Below, piece after piece: positions 15,244-23,891 of a stretch of DNA of 64,000 nt. The stretch spans positions 62,001-126,000 of the forward strand of contig CAWGOJ010000016.1 of the NCBI GenBank assembly GCA_963824195.1. The letters are read 5' to 3'. The position numbers were made by a program, and so were the translations under genes. Source of the stretch: Bog-473 sp963824195 (GTDB taxonomy: Bacteria; Actinomycetota; Acidimicrobiia; Acidimicrobiales; RAAP-2). Each line of letters begins with the position of its first letter. Within the stretch, counting starts at the first letter, position 1. The notes under the pieces are model-generated. The model saw nothing but the letters and a program-made list of their open reading frames with translations, made no database searches and had not been told where the DNA came from.

Positions 15244-15735
15244 CTAGTTCAAGAGCGAATTGAGGACGTGGTCCAGCCCGCCCTCCCAGGCGGCGGCGCC
15301 GCCGAGCGAGGTCACCTTGAGCGGGGAGGGCGCCGTGAGGACGGGCAGCGCGGTGAGGCGCGTCGTGCGCTCGCGGACATGGGCCGAGAAGAGCCGCCCG
15401 TGGCGCCGGCGGCGGTTCGACCCCAACACGATGGCGTCGGCCCTGCGGTGCTGCGCCGACTCGACGATCCGGTCCGGGACGCCTCGATACGTCGACACGC
15501 GCACCGAGCCGCCGGCGCTGACCCCGGCATCCGCGAGATGCTGCACCGCACCCGTGACGAGGTCGGCCGCTTCGCGGCGGGAGCGCAGCGTCAGACCGTT
15601 GCCGCCAACGAGGCGCTCGTTGACGTGCAGCACGTGCACGGTCGCGTCGGTCCGGCGCGCCAGGGCTGCGGCGAAGACCGTGGCCACCTCGCCGGCGGGC
15701 GAGTCATCGAGGGCGAGAAGGATTCGGTCGAACAT
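15244..15735 (-). CDS. Universal stress protein (UspA family)
   Basis: A 163-residue single Usp domain, starting MFDRILLALDDSPAGE, with the characteristic VLHVNE second strand and AIVLGSN fourth strand. The ATP-binding G-2X-G-9X-G(S/T) motif is degenerate: after LGSN the segment is Arg-rich (RRRRHGRLFS) and the closing Gly-Ser is missing, so nucleotide binding is doubtful. Usp proteins act in the cytosol under stress or growth arrest. The start ATG is at 15735 after GACCGGAG. Followed by a T-tailed hairpin. Confidence 0.85.
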   Translation of the reverse strand: MFDRILLALDDSPAGEVATVFAAALARRTDATVHVLHVNERLVGGNGLTLRSRREAADLVTGAVQHLADAGVSAGGSVRVSTYRGVPDRIVESAQHRRADAIVLGSNRRRRHGRLFSAHVRERTTRLTALPVLTAPSPLKVTSLGGAAAWEGGLDHVLNSLLN

Positions 15736-15848
15736 GCGGTGCGCTCCGGTCCGGGCCGCAGGGTGCCTGTTTCCGCGATGTTAACGCAGGAGCGGCACGG
15801 CGCCAGGGTTGCGTCGCCCCGATCGTCTGTCGTTGCACGGCGAACTGC

Positions 15849-16146
15849 CTTGTCGTCCCGCACGTGGTGCGCGAGCCTGCCTGGGCGATCGGCGACGCGC
15901 TGGGCCGGGTCGGCACTGGAGCGGACGTGCGCCGCACCTTCGGCGGTGACCCGATCCCCCTCGACGCCTCGGGCTACGCCGGTGTGGTCGTCATGGGCGG
16001 CCTGATGTCAGCCTGCTCCGACGACGGCTTCCCGAGTTGGCGCGCCGAGGTGGCGCTGCTGGCAGAGGCGCTGGTGTGCGGTGTGCCTCGGTGCGAAGCT
16101 GGGCATGCAGTTCCACTCGGAGGTCACGCCCGCCGCGAGCACCTGA
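15849..16146 (+). pseudogene. Remnant of a class I glutamine amidotransferase
   Basis: The frame LVVPHVVREP...GYAGVVVMGGLMSACSDD then WRAEVALLAEAL matches the N-terminal third of GMP-synthase-like GATase1 proteins. The next frame (from 16081) continues VCLGAKLGMQFHSEVTP and stops at 16144. That string joins the nucleophile-Cys motif (CLGAQL) directly to the catalytic-His motif (QFHPEVTP), which normally lie about 80 residues apart. So the gene has lost its middle and is frameshifted; it cannot make an active enzyme. It ends about 90 nt before the broken XRE-cupin gene. Original substrate unknown. Confidence 0.7.
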
Positions 16147-16201
16147 TGGATCTCGTCACCGTTTCGCGAGCATTTCTGAACCGTGAACTCTGACAACTTT
16201 G

Positions 16202-16231
16202 CTTGCCTCTGAGGCAAGTCCGGCCCACAAT
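16202..16231 (+). promoter_or_regulatory. Leaderless promoter with overlapping operator for the XRE-cupin gene
   Basis: TTGCCT (16203-16208), 17 nt, CACAAT (16226-16231), then 6 nt to the ATG at 16238. A perfect dyad CTTGCCT-N3-AGGCAAG (16202-16218) overlaps the -35 element and is a likely operator for the regulator itself. A degenerate copy of the whole segment lies at 19117-19176. Confidence 0.68.
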
Positions 16232-16237
16232 CGGCCG

Positions 16238-16835
16238 ATGGAGCTCAGTGAAGCCCTCACCACCATCGCCGAGAGCCTCCGCGAGGAGCGCACCGGGCCG
16301 GCCTGACCTGGAGCAGCTGGCTCAGCGGGCTGAGTTGTCCACCGCCCATCTCTCCCGCTTGGAGTCGGGCGACCGCCAGCCGTCGGTGGCCGCGCTGATC
16401 GCGCTCTCGAGGGCTCTGGGGGTGTAGATGAGCACGCTGCTCGGCGAGCGGCGCGGCGCACCGGCCATCGCGACGTACCCGTGGGGGACGCCGAGCCACG
16501 AGTCCAATGGCCTCACGATCGCACCGCGCAGCGGATTCCCCGGCTCCACCACGCTCGAGGCGCTGCAGATCAGGATCAGCCCCGACCGTGAGCCCCCGGA
16601 GCCGGCGCGGCACCGCGGCGAGGAGTGGATCTTCGTCGTCGCCGGGCGCCTGCGGCTGGAGTTCGACGGACAGGTCCATCTCCTGGAGGCCGGTGCCACG
16701 GCGCACTTCGACGCCAACCGGCAGCACCGGCTCGGCGCGGAGGGCGGTCCGGCCGAGGTCCTGGTGGTGGCGGCCGATGCGCCGAACGACTTCCGCAACC
16801 ACCCCCTCTTCAGCGCATCCATCACCGACCACTGA
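16238..16835 (+). pseudogene. XRE-cupin transcriptional regulator, frame broken
   Basis: The original layout is clear: an N-terminal XRE helix-turn-helix (ELSEALTTIAESLREER, then LEQLAQRAELSTAHLSRLESG, SVAALIALSRALGV) and a C-terminal cupin (HRGEEWIFVVAGRLRLEFDG, HLLEAGATAHFDA). Such proteins control amino-acid, polyamine or sugar uptake genes. The frame from ATG 16238 breaks at about 16290 by a net one-base change (GGG for GG would explain it), and an in-frame TAG (16425-16427) separates HTH from cupin, with ATG 16428 following immediately. Either the gene is inactivated or the two halves are made separately. It likely controls the M24 peptidase and permease downstream. Confidence 0.75.
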
Positions 16836-16860
16836 ATCACTGACCAGGAGGAGACCCACC

Positions 16861-17544
16861 ATGACGATGCTGGCCGAGCTCGAGGGCACGGGGGAGAAGT
16901 TCTCCCTCGACAGCCTGATGGACGTGCGGGCGCGCACCCGCAAGGCGGTGCACCTGATTGCCGACCAGGTGCACCCCGGGATGGCCGAGGAGGAGGCGAA
17001 GGCCATCGCCCGCGACACCCTCAAGGAGATGGGGATGCGACGGGGCTGGCACCACATCATCGTCCGGTGCGGGCCTAACACGACGAAGGACTTCATGGAG
17101 AGGTCGGAGCCGGGCGTCGTGCTCGGCGAGAACGACATCTTCTTCGTCGACATCGGGCCCATTTACGGCGACACCGAGGGCGACGCCGGCGACACGTTCG
17201 TGTTCGGCGGCGACCCCGACCACCTGCGGGCCAAGAAGGAGGTGCGCCTGATCTGGGATCAGGTGCGCGACACGTGGTTCGCCGAGGGCATCACCGGCAG
17301 GGAGCTCTATGGCTACGCCATCGACGTCGCCGCGGGCTACGGGTGGAAGCTCAACATGGACCTGTCGGGCCACCGCCTCTCCGACTTCCCCCACTCGGCG
17401 CACTACGACGGGCCCCTGGCCGAGGTGGCATTCCGCCCCAACCCGAACCTGTGGGTGCTCGAGATCGCCATCGCCCACCCCGAGCGGACGTTCGGCGCCT
17501 TCTACGAGGACCTCCTACTGGAAGACCAGTCGTTCCCCCACTGA
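16861..17544 (+). CDS. M24-family metallopeptidase (Xaa-Pro peptidase-like)
   Basis: A 227-residue pita-bread-fold protein with the catalytic domain only; the N-terminal domain of full Xaa-Pro peptidases is missing. Candidate dimetal ligands are FFVDIGP (Asp), GDAGDTFV (Asp), the His in SGHRLSDFPHS, LEIAI (Glu) and AFYEDLLL (Glu). M24 members cleave N-terminal residues from peptides; some catalyse creatine-type C-N cleavage instead. The start ATG 16861 follows AGGAGGAGACC. It lies between a transport regulator and an amino-acid permease, so peptide or amino-acid use is the likely context. Confidence 0.82.
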   Translation: MTMLAELEGTGEKFSLDSLMDVRARTRKAVHLIADQVHPGMAEEEAKAIARDTLKEMGMRRGWHHIIVRCGPNTTKDFMERSEPGVVLGENDIFFVDIGPIYGDTEGDAGDTFVFGGDPDHLRAKKEVRLIWDQVRDTWFAEGITGRELYGYAIDVAAGYGWKLNMDLSGHRLSDFPHSAHYDGPLAEVAFRPNPNLWVLEIAIAHPERTFGAFYEDLLLEDQSFPH

Positions 17545-17599
17545 CCAGACGCCGATCGACAGCCCCTATCCGTTCGAGCAACCCGACAAAGGAGAAACG

Positions 17600-19070
17600 A
17601 TGACCACGAGTGCCGGCACGAAGGATGCCTCGGCCATGAAGAGGATGCACGGGTTACGACCCAACGCGCTGGGGCTGCCCGCGCTGTTCGCCCAGTCGCT
17701 CGCCGTGATCTCACCCACCATGACGGCAGTGCTCATCATCCCGCTCGCCTTCGCCAGCGCGGGTCAGGGCACGTGGCTGGCCTACGCGTTCGGCACGGTC
17801 ATGCTGCTGTTCGTCGTGTTCTGCCTCAACCAGTTTGCCAAGCGGTCGCCTTCGCCGGCTCGATGTACGCCTACACCGCCAAGGGCCTCGGGCCGAGCGC
17901 CGGCGTCTTCTCCGGCTGGACGCTCATCTGGGCCTACTTCTTCATCGCCGTGGCGGGCATGTGTGGGTTCGCCGTCTTCTGCGCACAGCTGCTCTCGGCG
18001 CTCGGGTACCACGGGTCGGTCCATCCGATCATCTTCTTCGCCATCAGCGCTGTGGCCTGCTGGGTCATCGCCTACAAGGACATCCGCGTCTCCTCCATCC
18101 TCACGATGGTGCTCGAGGCCGCCTCGGTGGCCTGCATCACCGCCCTGGCGTTCGTGATCCTGTTCAAGCACGGCTTCTCGGTGGACACCAAGCAGCTGTC
18201 GCTGAGCGGGGTGAACGTGCGGGGCATGGGCCTGGCCGTCGTCGCCTGCATCTTCTCCCTGGTCGGCTTCGAGGCGGCGACCACCATGGGGGCTGAAGCG
18301 AAGAACCCACGGCGCAACCTCCCCCGGGCCGTGATCGCCAGCCTGCTCATCACCGGGGCGTTCATGGTCTTCATGGCCTACGTCGAGGTCAGTGGAACCT
18401 CCAACTACGGCTCCGCATGGACCTCGGCCCCGCTCAACTACCTGGCGGTGGCGTACAACGTGAGCTGGTTCAGGATCCCGGTCTCCATCGGGGCCATGGT
18501 GAGCTTCTTCTCCTTGTCGCTGTCGTGCCTCAATGCGGGCTCGCGCATCATGTACCCCATGGCCCGGCACGGCATCTTCTCGGGCCACTTGGGCAAGGCG
18601 CACGTCACCAACCGCACGCCGCACGTGGCGGTCACGGTGTACATCGCGATGATCTTCGCGCTGCCGGCGTTCCTGATGATCTTCACCAACCCGCTGACCG
18701 CCTTCGGCGACGCCGGCACGCTGGCCGCCTTCGGCTTCCTGGTCGCCTACTACCTCATCACGGTGGCGGCACCGGTCTACCTCAAGAAGCTGGGCGAGCT
18801 GAGCTGGCGTAACGTCGTGCTGGCCTGTATCGCCGTGCTGTGCCTGCTGGTGCCGACCATCGGGAGCTTCTACCCGCAGCCCCCGTACCCGGTGAACCTG
18901 TTCCCCTACGTCTTCTTGGGGTGGATGTGGGCGCCGGCTGGTTGTTCTTCGTCAACCGCCGCCAGCCCGGGATCCTGTCCGACATCGAAACGGACCTGGA
19001 GCGGGCGCCCGAGCTCATTGAGGAGGACATCGAGGTCCCCGAGCTCTCGCCGCAGCCGGCCATGGCCTGA
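17600..19070 (+). pseudogene. APC-superfamily amino-acid permease, two frameshifts
   Basis: Reconstruction gives a normal 12-segment amino acid/polyamine/organocation permease: LRPNALGLPALFAQSLAVISPT, SMYAYTAKGLGPSAG and GFEAATTMGAEAKNPRRNLPRAV are family hallmarks. ATG 17600 follows AAAGGAG. The frame breaks near 17850, where restoring one G gives FAKRSPSAGSMYAY, and near 18930, where one more G in a G-run gives GWMWGAGWLFF. Both are single-base deletions in otherwise intact code, so the break may be sequence error. The acidic tail ends PELSPQPAMA. It probably imports the amino acid or amine handled by the peptidase upstream. Confidence 0.82.
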
Positions 19071-19116
19071 TCTCTCGCACACACCCCAGCGGTGTCGGAA
19101 GCCACGTTGCAGCCGC

Positions 19117-19176
19117 GTGAACTCTGCCCCCAGGTCCTTGCATTCCGGAGCGTGCCGGCCCCACAATCGGCCTGTG
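19117..19176 (+). repeat. Degenerate second copy of the XRE-cupin promoter segment
   Basis: GTGAACTCTG (19117-19126) and GGCCCCACAATCGGCC resemble 16183-16192 and the -10 region upstream of 16238. TTGCAT (19138-19143), 18 nt and CACAAT (19162-19167) again lie 6 nt before a start codon (GTG 19174). The GTG opens only a 33-codon frame (ends 19275) that I do not accept as a gene. The two copies bracket the peptidase-permease cassette. Confidence 0.55.
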
Positions 19177-19282
19177 GGTGCCAGCGCTCACAGAGGGGTC
19201 GGCCGCCCGACACGGCGCCCCGCACGCGACGGCGGACTGAAGACGACAAAGCGGCAGCACCTCAGCGGTCACTGAGGCCGTA

Positions 19283-19315
19283 GACGGCCCGCCCGACTCC
19301 CCTGGGCGGGTCGTC
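19283..19315 (+). terminator. GC-rich hairpin between permease region and PIG-L gene
   Basis: GACGGCCCGCCC (19283-19294), 9-nt loop, GGGCGGGTCGTC (19304-19315): a 12-bp stem with one mismatch, placed between convergent transcription units. There is no long T-run. Confidence 0.55.
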
Positions 19316-19327
19316 TCGCGCCCGGGC

Positions 19328-20098
19328 TCAGATGTAGTCGGCCAGCCCCTCCCACCCCTGGGGGGGCGGCGCCAGGCGCCAGAACTGCTCGGGGACGCGG
19401 CCCTCCATGCGCGCCGTGAGGGCGTGGTCCCGCTCGAGCGGCGCGATCTGCGAGGTGTAGCACCAGATGGCGCGGCGCTTGCGCTCCTCGTCGGGGACAT
19501 GGGGGACGATGGCGGGGGTGGGCCAGGGGTGCGAGCGCAGCAGCTTGGCGACCCGCCAGGCGAGCAGCCCCGGGATGTGCTTGTAGCCGTGGTCCTCGTA
19601 GCAGAACCACTCGCGGTCGGGCTGTCCGGTCCGCACCAGCAGACTGGCCTCGTGGACCATCACGTGGTCGGGGTTGCCGAGGCCCATGGGGAAGAACACG
19701 GCGGTGGGGTCGAGCTCGGTGATGGTGGCCCCGAGGACGGGCGCCACCTCGTCCGGCGTCGGTCGGTCCTCCGGGAGCAGGTACTGGTGGTCGGCGAAGT
19801 CGAGCCAGCGGTAGCCCGACTCGAGCACCGACATGGCCGCCACGTCCTCCTCGCGGCGCACCGCGACCACGTCGTCGCCGGCGACGAAGCCGCCCAGGGC
19901 GTCCCAGTCCGACGGCTCCTCGGGGTAGGCAGGCGGGCGGCCGCCGAGCACGGTGACGACGGTCGTGTTGTGGTAGCTGGCGATGAGATGGCCGGCCCCC
20001 ATGGCGGCGTCGTCGAAGTGCGGGGACAGCACGAGGATGCGCGAGAACGCCCCCGGATCGACTTCGCCCCAGGTCGGTTCTGCGAAGGTGGAGGTCAC
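19328..20098 (-). CDS. PIG-L family zinc deacetylase (LmbE-like)
   Basis: A 256-residue zinc-dependent N-acetylglucosaminyl deacetylase-fold protein. The metal motif is LSPHFDDAAMG (family PHPDDE) near residue 25, with the second His in GNPDHVMVHEA near 147. Relatives deacetylate mycothiol precursors, mycothiol S-conjugates, or lipid-linked sugars. The start is GTG 20098, 6 nt after a perfect-looking TATGAT, so translation is leaderless. It follows the MFS gene, which stops at 20106 inside this promoter. The substrate is not predictable; the sequence is not close enough by eye to call MshB or Mca. Confidence 0.87.
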   Translation of the reverse strand: MTSTFAEPTWGEVDPGAFSRILVLSPHFDDAAMGAGHLIASYHNTTVVTVLGGRPPAYPEEPSDWDALGGFVAGDDVVAVRREEDVAAMSVLESGYRWLDFADHQYLLPEDRPTPDEVAPVLGATITELDPTAVFFPMGLGNPDHVMVHEASLLVRTGQPDREWFCYEDHGYKHIPGLLAWRVAKLLRSHPWPTPAIVPHVPDEERKRRAIWCYTSQIAPLERDHALTARMEGRVPEQFWRLAPPPQGWEGLADYI

Positions 20099-20110
20099 GG
20101 CCGGATCATA
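20099..20110 (-). promoter_or_regulatory. Leaderless -10 element of the PIG-L gene
   Basis: Minus-strand TATGAT (20105-20110), 6 nt, GTG 20098. The hexamer overlaps the stop codon of the upstream MFS gene. Confidence 0.65.
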
Positions 20111-21350
20111 CGGGCACGTCGTCGATCTCGCCCGCCACGTGGTGACGGAACAACGGCATGAGCGCGCCGATGACGGCGGCGCCCACGATACAGGCGAGGC
20201 CGCCGGAGATCACCGAGAACTGCACGCTGGTCAGCGTGGCCACCGCCCCCGACTCCATGTCACCGACGCGGGGCCCGCCCTGCACGACGGCCATCTGGAT
20301 GGAGGACATGCGGCTGCGGAAGCGCTCGGGGATGGAGGTCTGCAGCATGGTGTTGCGCAGGACGGCCGAGATCACGTCGGCCCACCCCGCCACGGCGAGG
20401 AAGACGAGCCCGACCCAGAGCGTGTCGACCAGGCCGAACACGGCGATGGCGGCGCCCCACACGCAGACGGCGATGATCACCGCCCACCCCTGGCGGCGCA
20501 GGTTGGCGACCCATCCCGTGGTCAGTGCACCGACCAGAGCCCCGACACCGGGCGCCGCGTAGAGGAAGCCGAGGGTGATGGTGCCGCCTCCGAAGACGGA
20601 GCCCGCCATGGCCGGGAAGAGGGCCCGGGGCATGCCGAACACCATGGCGTTGATGTCGATGAGGTAGACACCCTGGAGTGCCTGGCGCGAGCGCAGGTAG
20701 CGCAGGCCCTCCTTGGTCGACTGCCAGGGCGACATGCCACCGGCACCTTCGGCCGGCGGGATCGGTCGCAGCATGGCCGAGGCGACGGTGGCCACCACGA
20801 AGGAGGCCGCGTCGAGCCCGTAGACGAGCGGGAGCCCTATGCCGAGCAGGAAGCCCGAGAGCGCGGGGCCGACGATCACCCCCACCTGGAAGACGACCTG
20901 CATCATGGCCGCCGCGGCGGCGAAGTGCCGGCGTTCGACCATGCCGGCGACCGAGGCCATGCGGGCGGTGTTGGAGAATCCCATCAGCCCGGACGCGAGC
21001 GAGCTCACGACGTAGAGCACGGCCAGGGACGGGTGGGCCACGGCGGCATTGACGGCCATGGCGCCGCTGGTGAGCGTCATGGCAGCCGCCGTCCACACCA
21101 TGATGCTGCGTTTGTCGACTGCGTCGCCGATCGGCCCGGCGGAGAGGGCCCCGGCGAGGAACGGGATGAGCTGGGCCAGGCTGATCGCACCCACCTGCAG
21201 CGTGGAGTGGGTCATGGAGTACACCTGGTAGGGGATGGCCACGACGGTCAGCTGCGTCCCCATGATGGAGATGAGCTGCCCCGTGAACAGGAGCCGGAAG
21301 TCGCGGCTCTCCCGCAACGGGGTGGTGTCCACCAGGATCCGACCCGGCAT
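20106..21350 (-). CDS. MFS transporter, EntS/MFS_3 type exporter
   Basis: A 414-residue 12-helix major facilitator. The N-terminal RDFRLLFTGQLISIMGTQLTVVAIPYQVY, the loop GPIGDAVDKRSIM and the second-half PERFRSRMSSIQMAV are typical of the group that includes enterobactin exporter EntS and macrolide efflux proteins. It exports small molecules by proton antiport. The start ATG 21350 is 6 nt after TAGGCT, another leaderless start. The frame is intact. Next to the PIG-L deacetylase, but with separate promoters, so co-function is uncertain. Confidence 0.88.
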   Translation of the reverse strand: MPGRILVDTTPLRESRDFRLLFTGQLISIMGTQLTVVAIPYQVYSMTHSTLQVGAISLAQLIPFLAGALSAGPIGDAVDKRSIMVWTAAAMTLTSGAMAVNAAVAHPSLAVLYVVSSLASGLMGFSNTARMASVAGMVERRHFAAAAAMMQVVFQVGVIVGPALSGFLLGIGLPLVYGLDAASFVVATVASAMLRPIPPAEGAGGMSPWQSTKEGLRYLRSRQALQGVYLIDINAMVFGMPRALFPAMAGSVFGGGTITLGFLYAAPGVGALVGALTTGWVANLRRQGWAVIIAVCVWGAAIAVFGLVDTLWVGLVFLAVAGWADVISAVLRNTMLQTSIPERFRSRMSSIQMAVVQGGPRVGDMESGAVATLTSVQFSVISGGLACIVGAAVIGALMPLFRHHVAGEIDDVPV

Positions 21351-21362
21351 GCCAGCAGCCTA
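21351..21362 (-). promoter_or_regulatory. Leaderless -10 element of the MFS gene
   Basis: Minus-strand TAGGCT (21357-21362), 6 nt, ATG 21350. Confidence 0.5.
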
Positions 21363-21400
21363 CGGTCGGTCGCGGCGCGGCCGGTGTGGCCCGCCGGCGG

Positions 21401-22222
21401 TCAGGACAGCTGCTGGCCGAGGTCGCGCACGGAGATGTCCCAGGCGGCGGGCCAGTCCCTCGGGCGCAGCAGCGCGTCGCTCCCGCCGTCGCAGAAGACG
21501 ACGGAGCCGCAGAAGAACGCGCCGTCGGGGCCGAGTAGGAACTCCACCAGCGCGGCGATCTCCTCGGGCCGGCCCGGGCGCCCGACGGGAATGGGGAGCA
21601 TGTCGAGGAGCGGGCCCGTCTCGGGGTCGGACCGCATGCGGGCCACCATCGGGGTGTCGATCATGCCCGGCGCGATCGCGTTGAGCCGGAGCCCGGCCCC
21701 GGCCCACTCGGGCCCCGTCGCCTGGCGCCTGACCCAGTGGGCCACCGCCAGCTTGGTCGCCGGGTAGGCCACCATGGAGCCCCTGGCGTCGGCGATCCGC
21801 GCGCTCAGCTCCTCGTCGTGCGCCAGGCAGGCCTCCACCAGGTCGGCGGGGACGGCCGGCTGCACGGTGGTCGAGTTCGAGCTGATCGCCACGGCGGCGC
21901 CGCCGGCGGACAGATGCGGGCGCAGCCCGTCGAGCACGTCCACCGTGCCGAAATAGTTCACGGCGGCGAGCAGTGAGCCGGCTCGGCTCGGCTCGCCCGC
22001 CAGCCCGGCGCAGGTCACGATGCCGGACAGGTTCCCGCCGCCGCGCTCCGCCGCCTCGGTGACGGCACGGGCACGCCCCTCGGGCGTGGCCAGGTCGGCG
22101 ACCACGTCGGCCTCGGCTTTGTCGACGCCGACGACGTGCCATCCCGCGGCGCGCAGCCGGGCCGAGGTGGCGGCGCCGATCCCCGATGCGGCGCCGGTGA
22201 TGACGACGGCGCGCTCAGGCAG
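21401..22222 (-). CDS. Short-chain dehydrogenase, 3-alpha-hydroxysteroid dehydrogenase-like
   Basis: A 273-residue NAD(P)-dependent SDR. The cofactor motif ITGAASGIG, then VVADLATPEGR, VNYFGTVDVLDGL, catalytic YPATK and NAIAPGMIDTP resemble the HsdA/3-alpha-HSD carbonyl reductase group. The frame reaching the cofactor-binding strand has no ATG, GTG or TTG between the upstream stop and that motif. The only plausible start that keeps the whole Rossmann fold is CTG 22222, which overlaps the peroxiredoxin stop by 8 nt. A start at GTG 22105 would delete the cofactor site. So a CTG start or an N-terminal sequence error must be invoked. Confidence 0.82.
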   Translation of the reverse strand: MPERAVVITGAASGIGAATSARLRAAGWHVVGVDKAEADVVADLATPEGRARAVTEAAERGGGNLSGIVTCAGLAGEPSRAGSLLAAVNYFGTVDVLDGLRPHLSAGGAAVAISSNSTTVQPAVPADLVEACLAHDEELSARIADARGSMVAYPATKLAVAHWVRRQATGPEWAGAGLRLNAIAPGMIDTPMVARMRSDPETGPLLDMLPIPVGRPGRPEEIAALVEFLLGPDGAFFCGSVVFCDGGSDALLRPRDWPAAWDISVRDLGQQLS

Positions 22223-22676
22223 CGCGGCGCGCCTTCAGGACGGCGAGCGCCTTGTCGGCGTGGGCGCCCATCGACACCTCGGTGTGGATCACGTCGAGCA
22301 GCGTGCGATCGGTGTCGATGACGAAGGTGATCCGCTTGTTCGGCAGCCACTTGGGGCCACCACGCTTCGCGCCGAGCTGCCCGGCCACCGCGAAGTCGGG
22401 GTCCGACAGCAGCGGGAAGCCCAGGGACTCCTTCTCGTCGAACTGCTTCTGCTTGTCGACCGTGTCGGCGCTGATGCCCACGCGTTGCGCCCCGACGGCG
22501 GCGAACTCGGCCTCCATGTCCCGGAAGTGGCAGCTCTCCTTCGTGCAGCCGTACGTCATGGCGGCGGGGTAGAAGAAGAGGACGACGGGCCCCTCCGCCA
22601 GGAACCCGCTGAGGGAGCGGGGAGTGCCCGTCTGGTCCGGGAGCTCGAAATCGGGAACGACGTCGCCTGTGTGCAT
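22215..22676 (-). CDS. bcp: Peroxiredoxin, PrxQ/BCP type
   Basis: A 153-residue thiol peroxidase that reduces hydroperoxides in the cytosol. Peroxidatic and resolving cysteines appear as YGCTKESC near residue 46, with the PrxQ spacing of four residues between. The preceding PVVLFFYPAAMT replaces the usual PxxxT(S)xxC context. Start ATG 22676 lies 6 nt after TACATT; the longer upstream frame is antisense to the regulator gene and rejected. Its stop overlaps the CTG start of the downstream SDR. Confidence 0.9.
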   Translation of the reverse strand: MHTGDVVPDFELPDQTGTPRSLSGFLAEGPVVLFFYPAAMTYGCTKESCHFRDMEAEFAAVGAQRVGISADTVDKQKQFDEKESLGFPLLSDPDFAVAGQLGAKRGGPKWLPNKRITFVIDTDRTLLDVIHTEVSMGAHADKALAVLKARRAA

Positions 22677-22688
22677 CCGCTCAATGTA
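22677..22688 (-). promoter_or_regulatory. Leaderless -10 element of the peroxiredoxin gene
   Basis: Minus-strand TACATT (22683-22688), 6 nt, ATG 22676. Confidence 0.55.
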
Positions 22689-22714
22689 GAGCGAAGTGGC
22701 TCCGCCGTGCCCGG

Positions 22715-23461
22715 CTAGGGCTCGAAGCGGAAGCCCACGCCCCGCACGGTAACCAGGTGGCGCGGGTTGGCCGGGTCGGGCTCGATCTTCCGGCGCAGGC
22801 GCTTGATGTGAGTGTCGAGGGTGCGGGTGTCGGTCAGCTCTTGGTCCCACCACAGCCTGTCGATGCACCAGTCACGGGTGACGACCTGACCGCTGTGCGA
22901 CATCAGCAGGGCCAGGAGGTCGAACTCCTTGCGCGACAGGTCGACCGAGGCCTCGCTCACCGTCACCTCGCGGCGGCCGGCATCGAGCCGCACGGGACCC
23001 ACGCTGAGGACCTCTTCGTGGTGCTCGGCGACGGCCACGCCGCGGCGCAGCACGGCACGCATGCGGGCGACCAGCTCGCGCAGGCGGAACGGCTTGGCCA
23101 CGTAGTCGCTGGCGCCCAGCTCCAGACCGAGCACGATGTCGACCTCGGAGTCGCGTGCCGTGACCATGATGATCGGGACGGGCTTGAGGCTCCGCATCTG
23201 CTGGCAGATCTCGATCCCCGACTGGTCGGGCAGCATGACGTCGAGGAGGACCAGATCGGGATGCACCCGGTGGAAGAGACGCAGGGCCTCGTGCCCGTCC
23301 CCCGCGCTCTCGACCGTGAATCCCTCCCGTTTCAGGCCCGACGCCAGGGCCTGACGGTAGGACTCCTCGTCGTCGACGACGAGGACGAGGGGACGGTTGT
23401 CCCGCGGCGGCCCGATGACCGGGGACCGGCCGTTCGTCACCGGTGCGTTCGTGATCGCCAT
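22715..23461 (-). CDS. OmpR-family response regulator, RegX3-like
   Basis: A 248-residue two-domain regulator. The receiver has the acidic pair VVDDEE, phospho-acceptor in LVLLDVMLPDQSG, Thr in MVTARDSE and Lys in YVAKPF. The C-terminal winged helix has DLSRKEFDLLALLM, TRTLDTHIKRLRRKIEP and VRGVGFRFEP, and resembles RegX3 of the phosphate-starvation SenX3-RegX3 pair. The start ATG 23461 follows GAGGCGGAG; an extra 37-residue upstream extension is low-complexity and rejected. No histidine kinase lies beside it, so it is an orphan in this window. Confidence 0.88.
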   Translation of the reverse strand: MAITNAPVTNGRSPVIGPPRDNRPLVLVVDDEESYRQALASGLKREGFTVESAGDGHEALRLFHRVHPDLVLLDVMLPDQSGIEICQQMRSLKPVPIIMVTARDSEVDIVLGLELGASDYVAKPFRLRELVARMRAVLRRGVAVAEHHEEVLSVGPVRLDAGRREVTVSEASVDLSRKEFDLLALLMSHSGQVVTRDWCIDRLWWDQELTDTRTLDTHIKRLRRKIEPDPANPRHLVTVRGVGFRFEP

Positions 23462-23891
23462 GTGGTGCTCCGCCTCAGGCAGCGTCGTGGGGGACCCGGG
23501 GCGGTGTCGGGAAGCGAGCGTCAGGCGACGGCGGCGGATGGGGGGTGGGTCGCACCGACGTCGCCTGGGCACGCGGGAAGGCGACTACCCGCGCGATGGT
23601 GATCAAGGATCCGATGAGCCCGGTGTGGTGTGAGCACGCCGGTCGGATCATGATGACCTCGGCCATGGCGTCCTGGCCGCGACCGCGCCCGGCAGCGGGT
23701 GCGGAACGAGGCACCCGGCCGGTGTGATCGAGACGCTGATCAACGGTCGCCATCGGGCATCACGCTACGGATCCGAGGTGAACGTGCTGTGAAACGGGTG
23801 CAACCAACAAGTGTTCTGCAGATGAACTCTTCAACGTTGCGTTCCCGCCCCGGGCGTTAACCTCCCCTCACACACGAGTGGGAGGTGTCCG
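23462..23891. other. 430-nt intergenic region between divergent genes
   Basis: Holds the promoters of the divergent regulator (22715-23461) and PPOX gene (23892). Short open frames here have no family features. A TTGCGT to TTAACC arrangement around 23835-23865 could be a promoter, but the spacing is poor. No repeat or RNA structure was found by eye. Confidence 0.4.

Noticed and set aside
15849..19070. Possible putrescine-utilisation (Puu) locus from GATase, XRE-cupin and APC permease
   Set aside because: The GATase remnant looks GMP-synthase-like and not like PuuD. No PuuA, PuuB or PuuC homologue is present, and an M24 peptidase takes their place.
19174..19275. 33-codon frame after the second promoter-like copy
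   Set aside because: Arg/Pro-rich, no ribosome site or family features; promoter-like spacing alone is not enough to call a gene.
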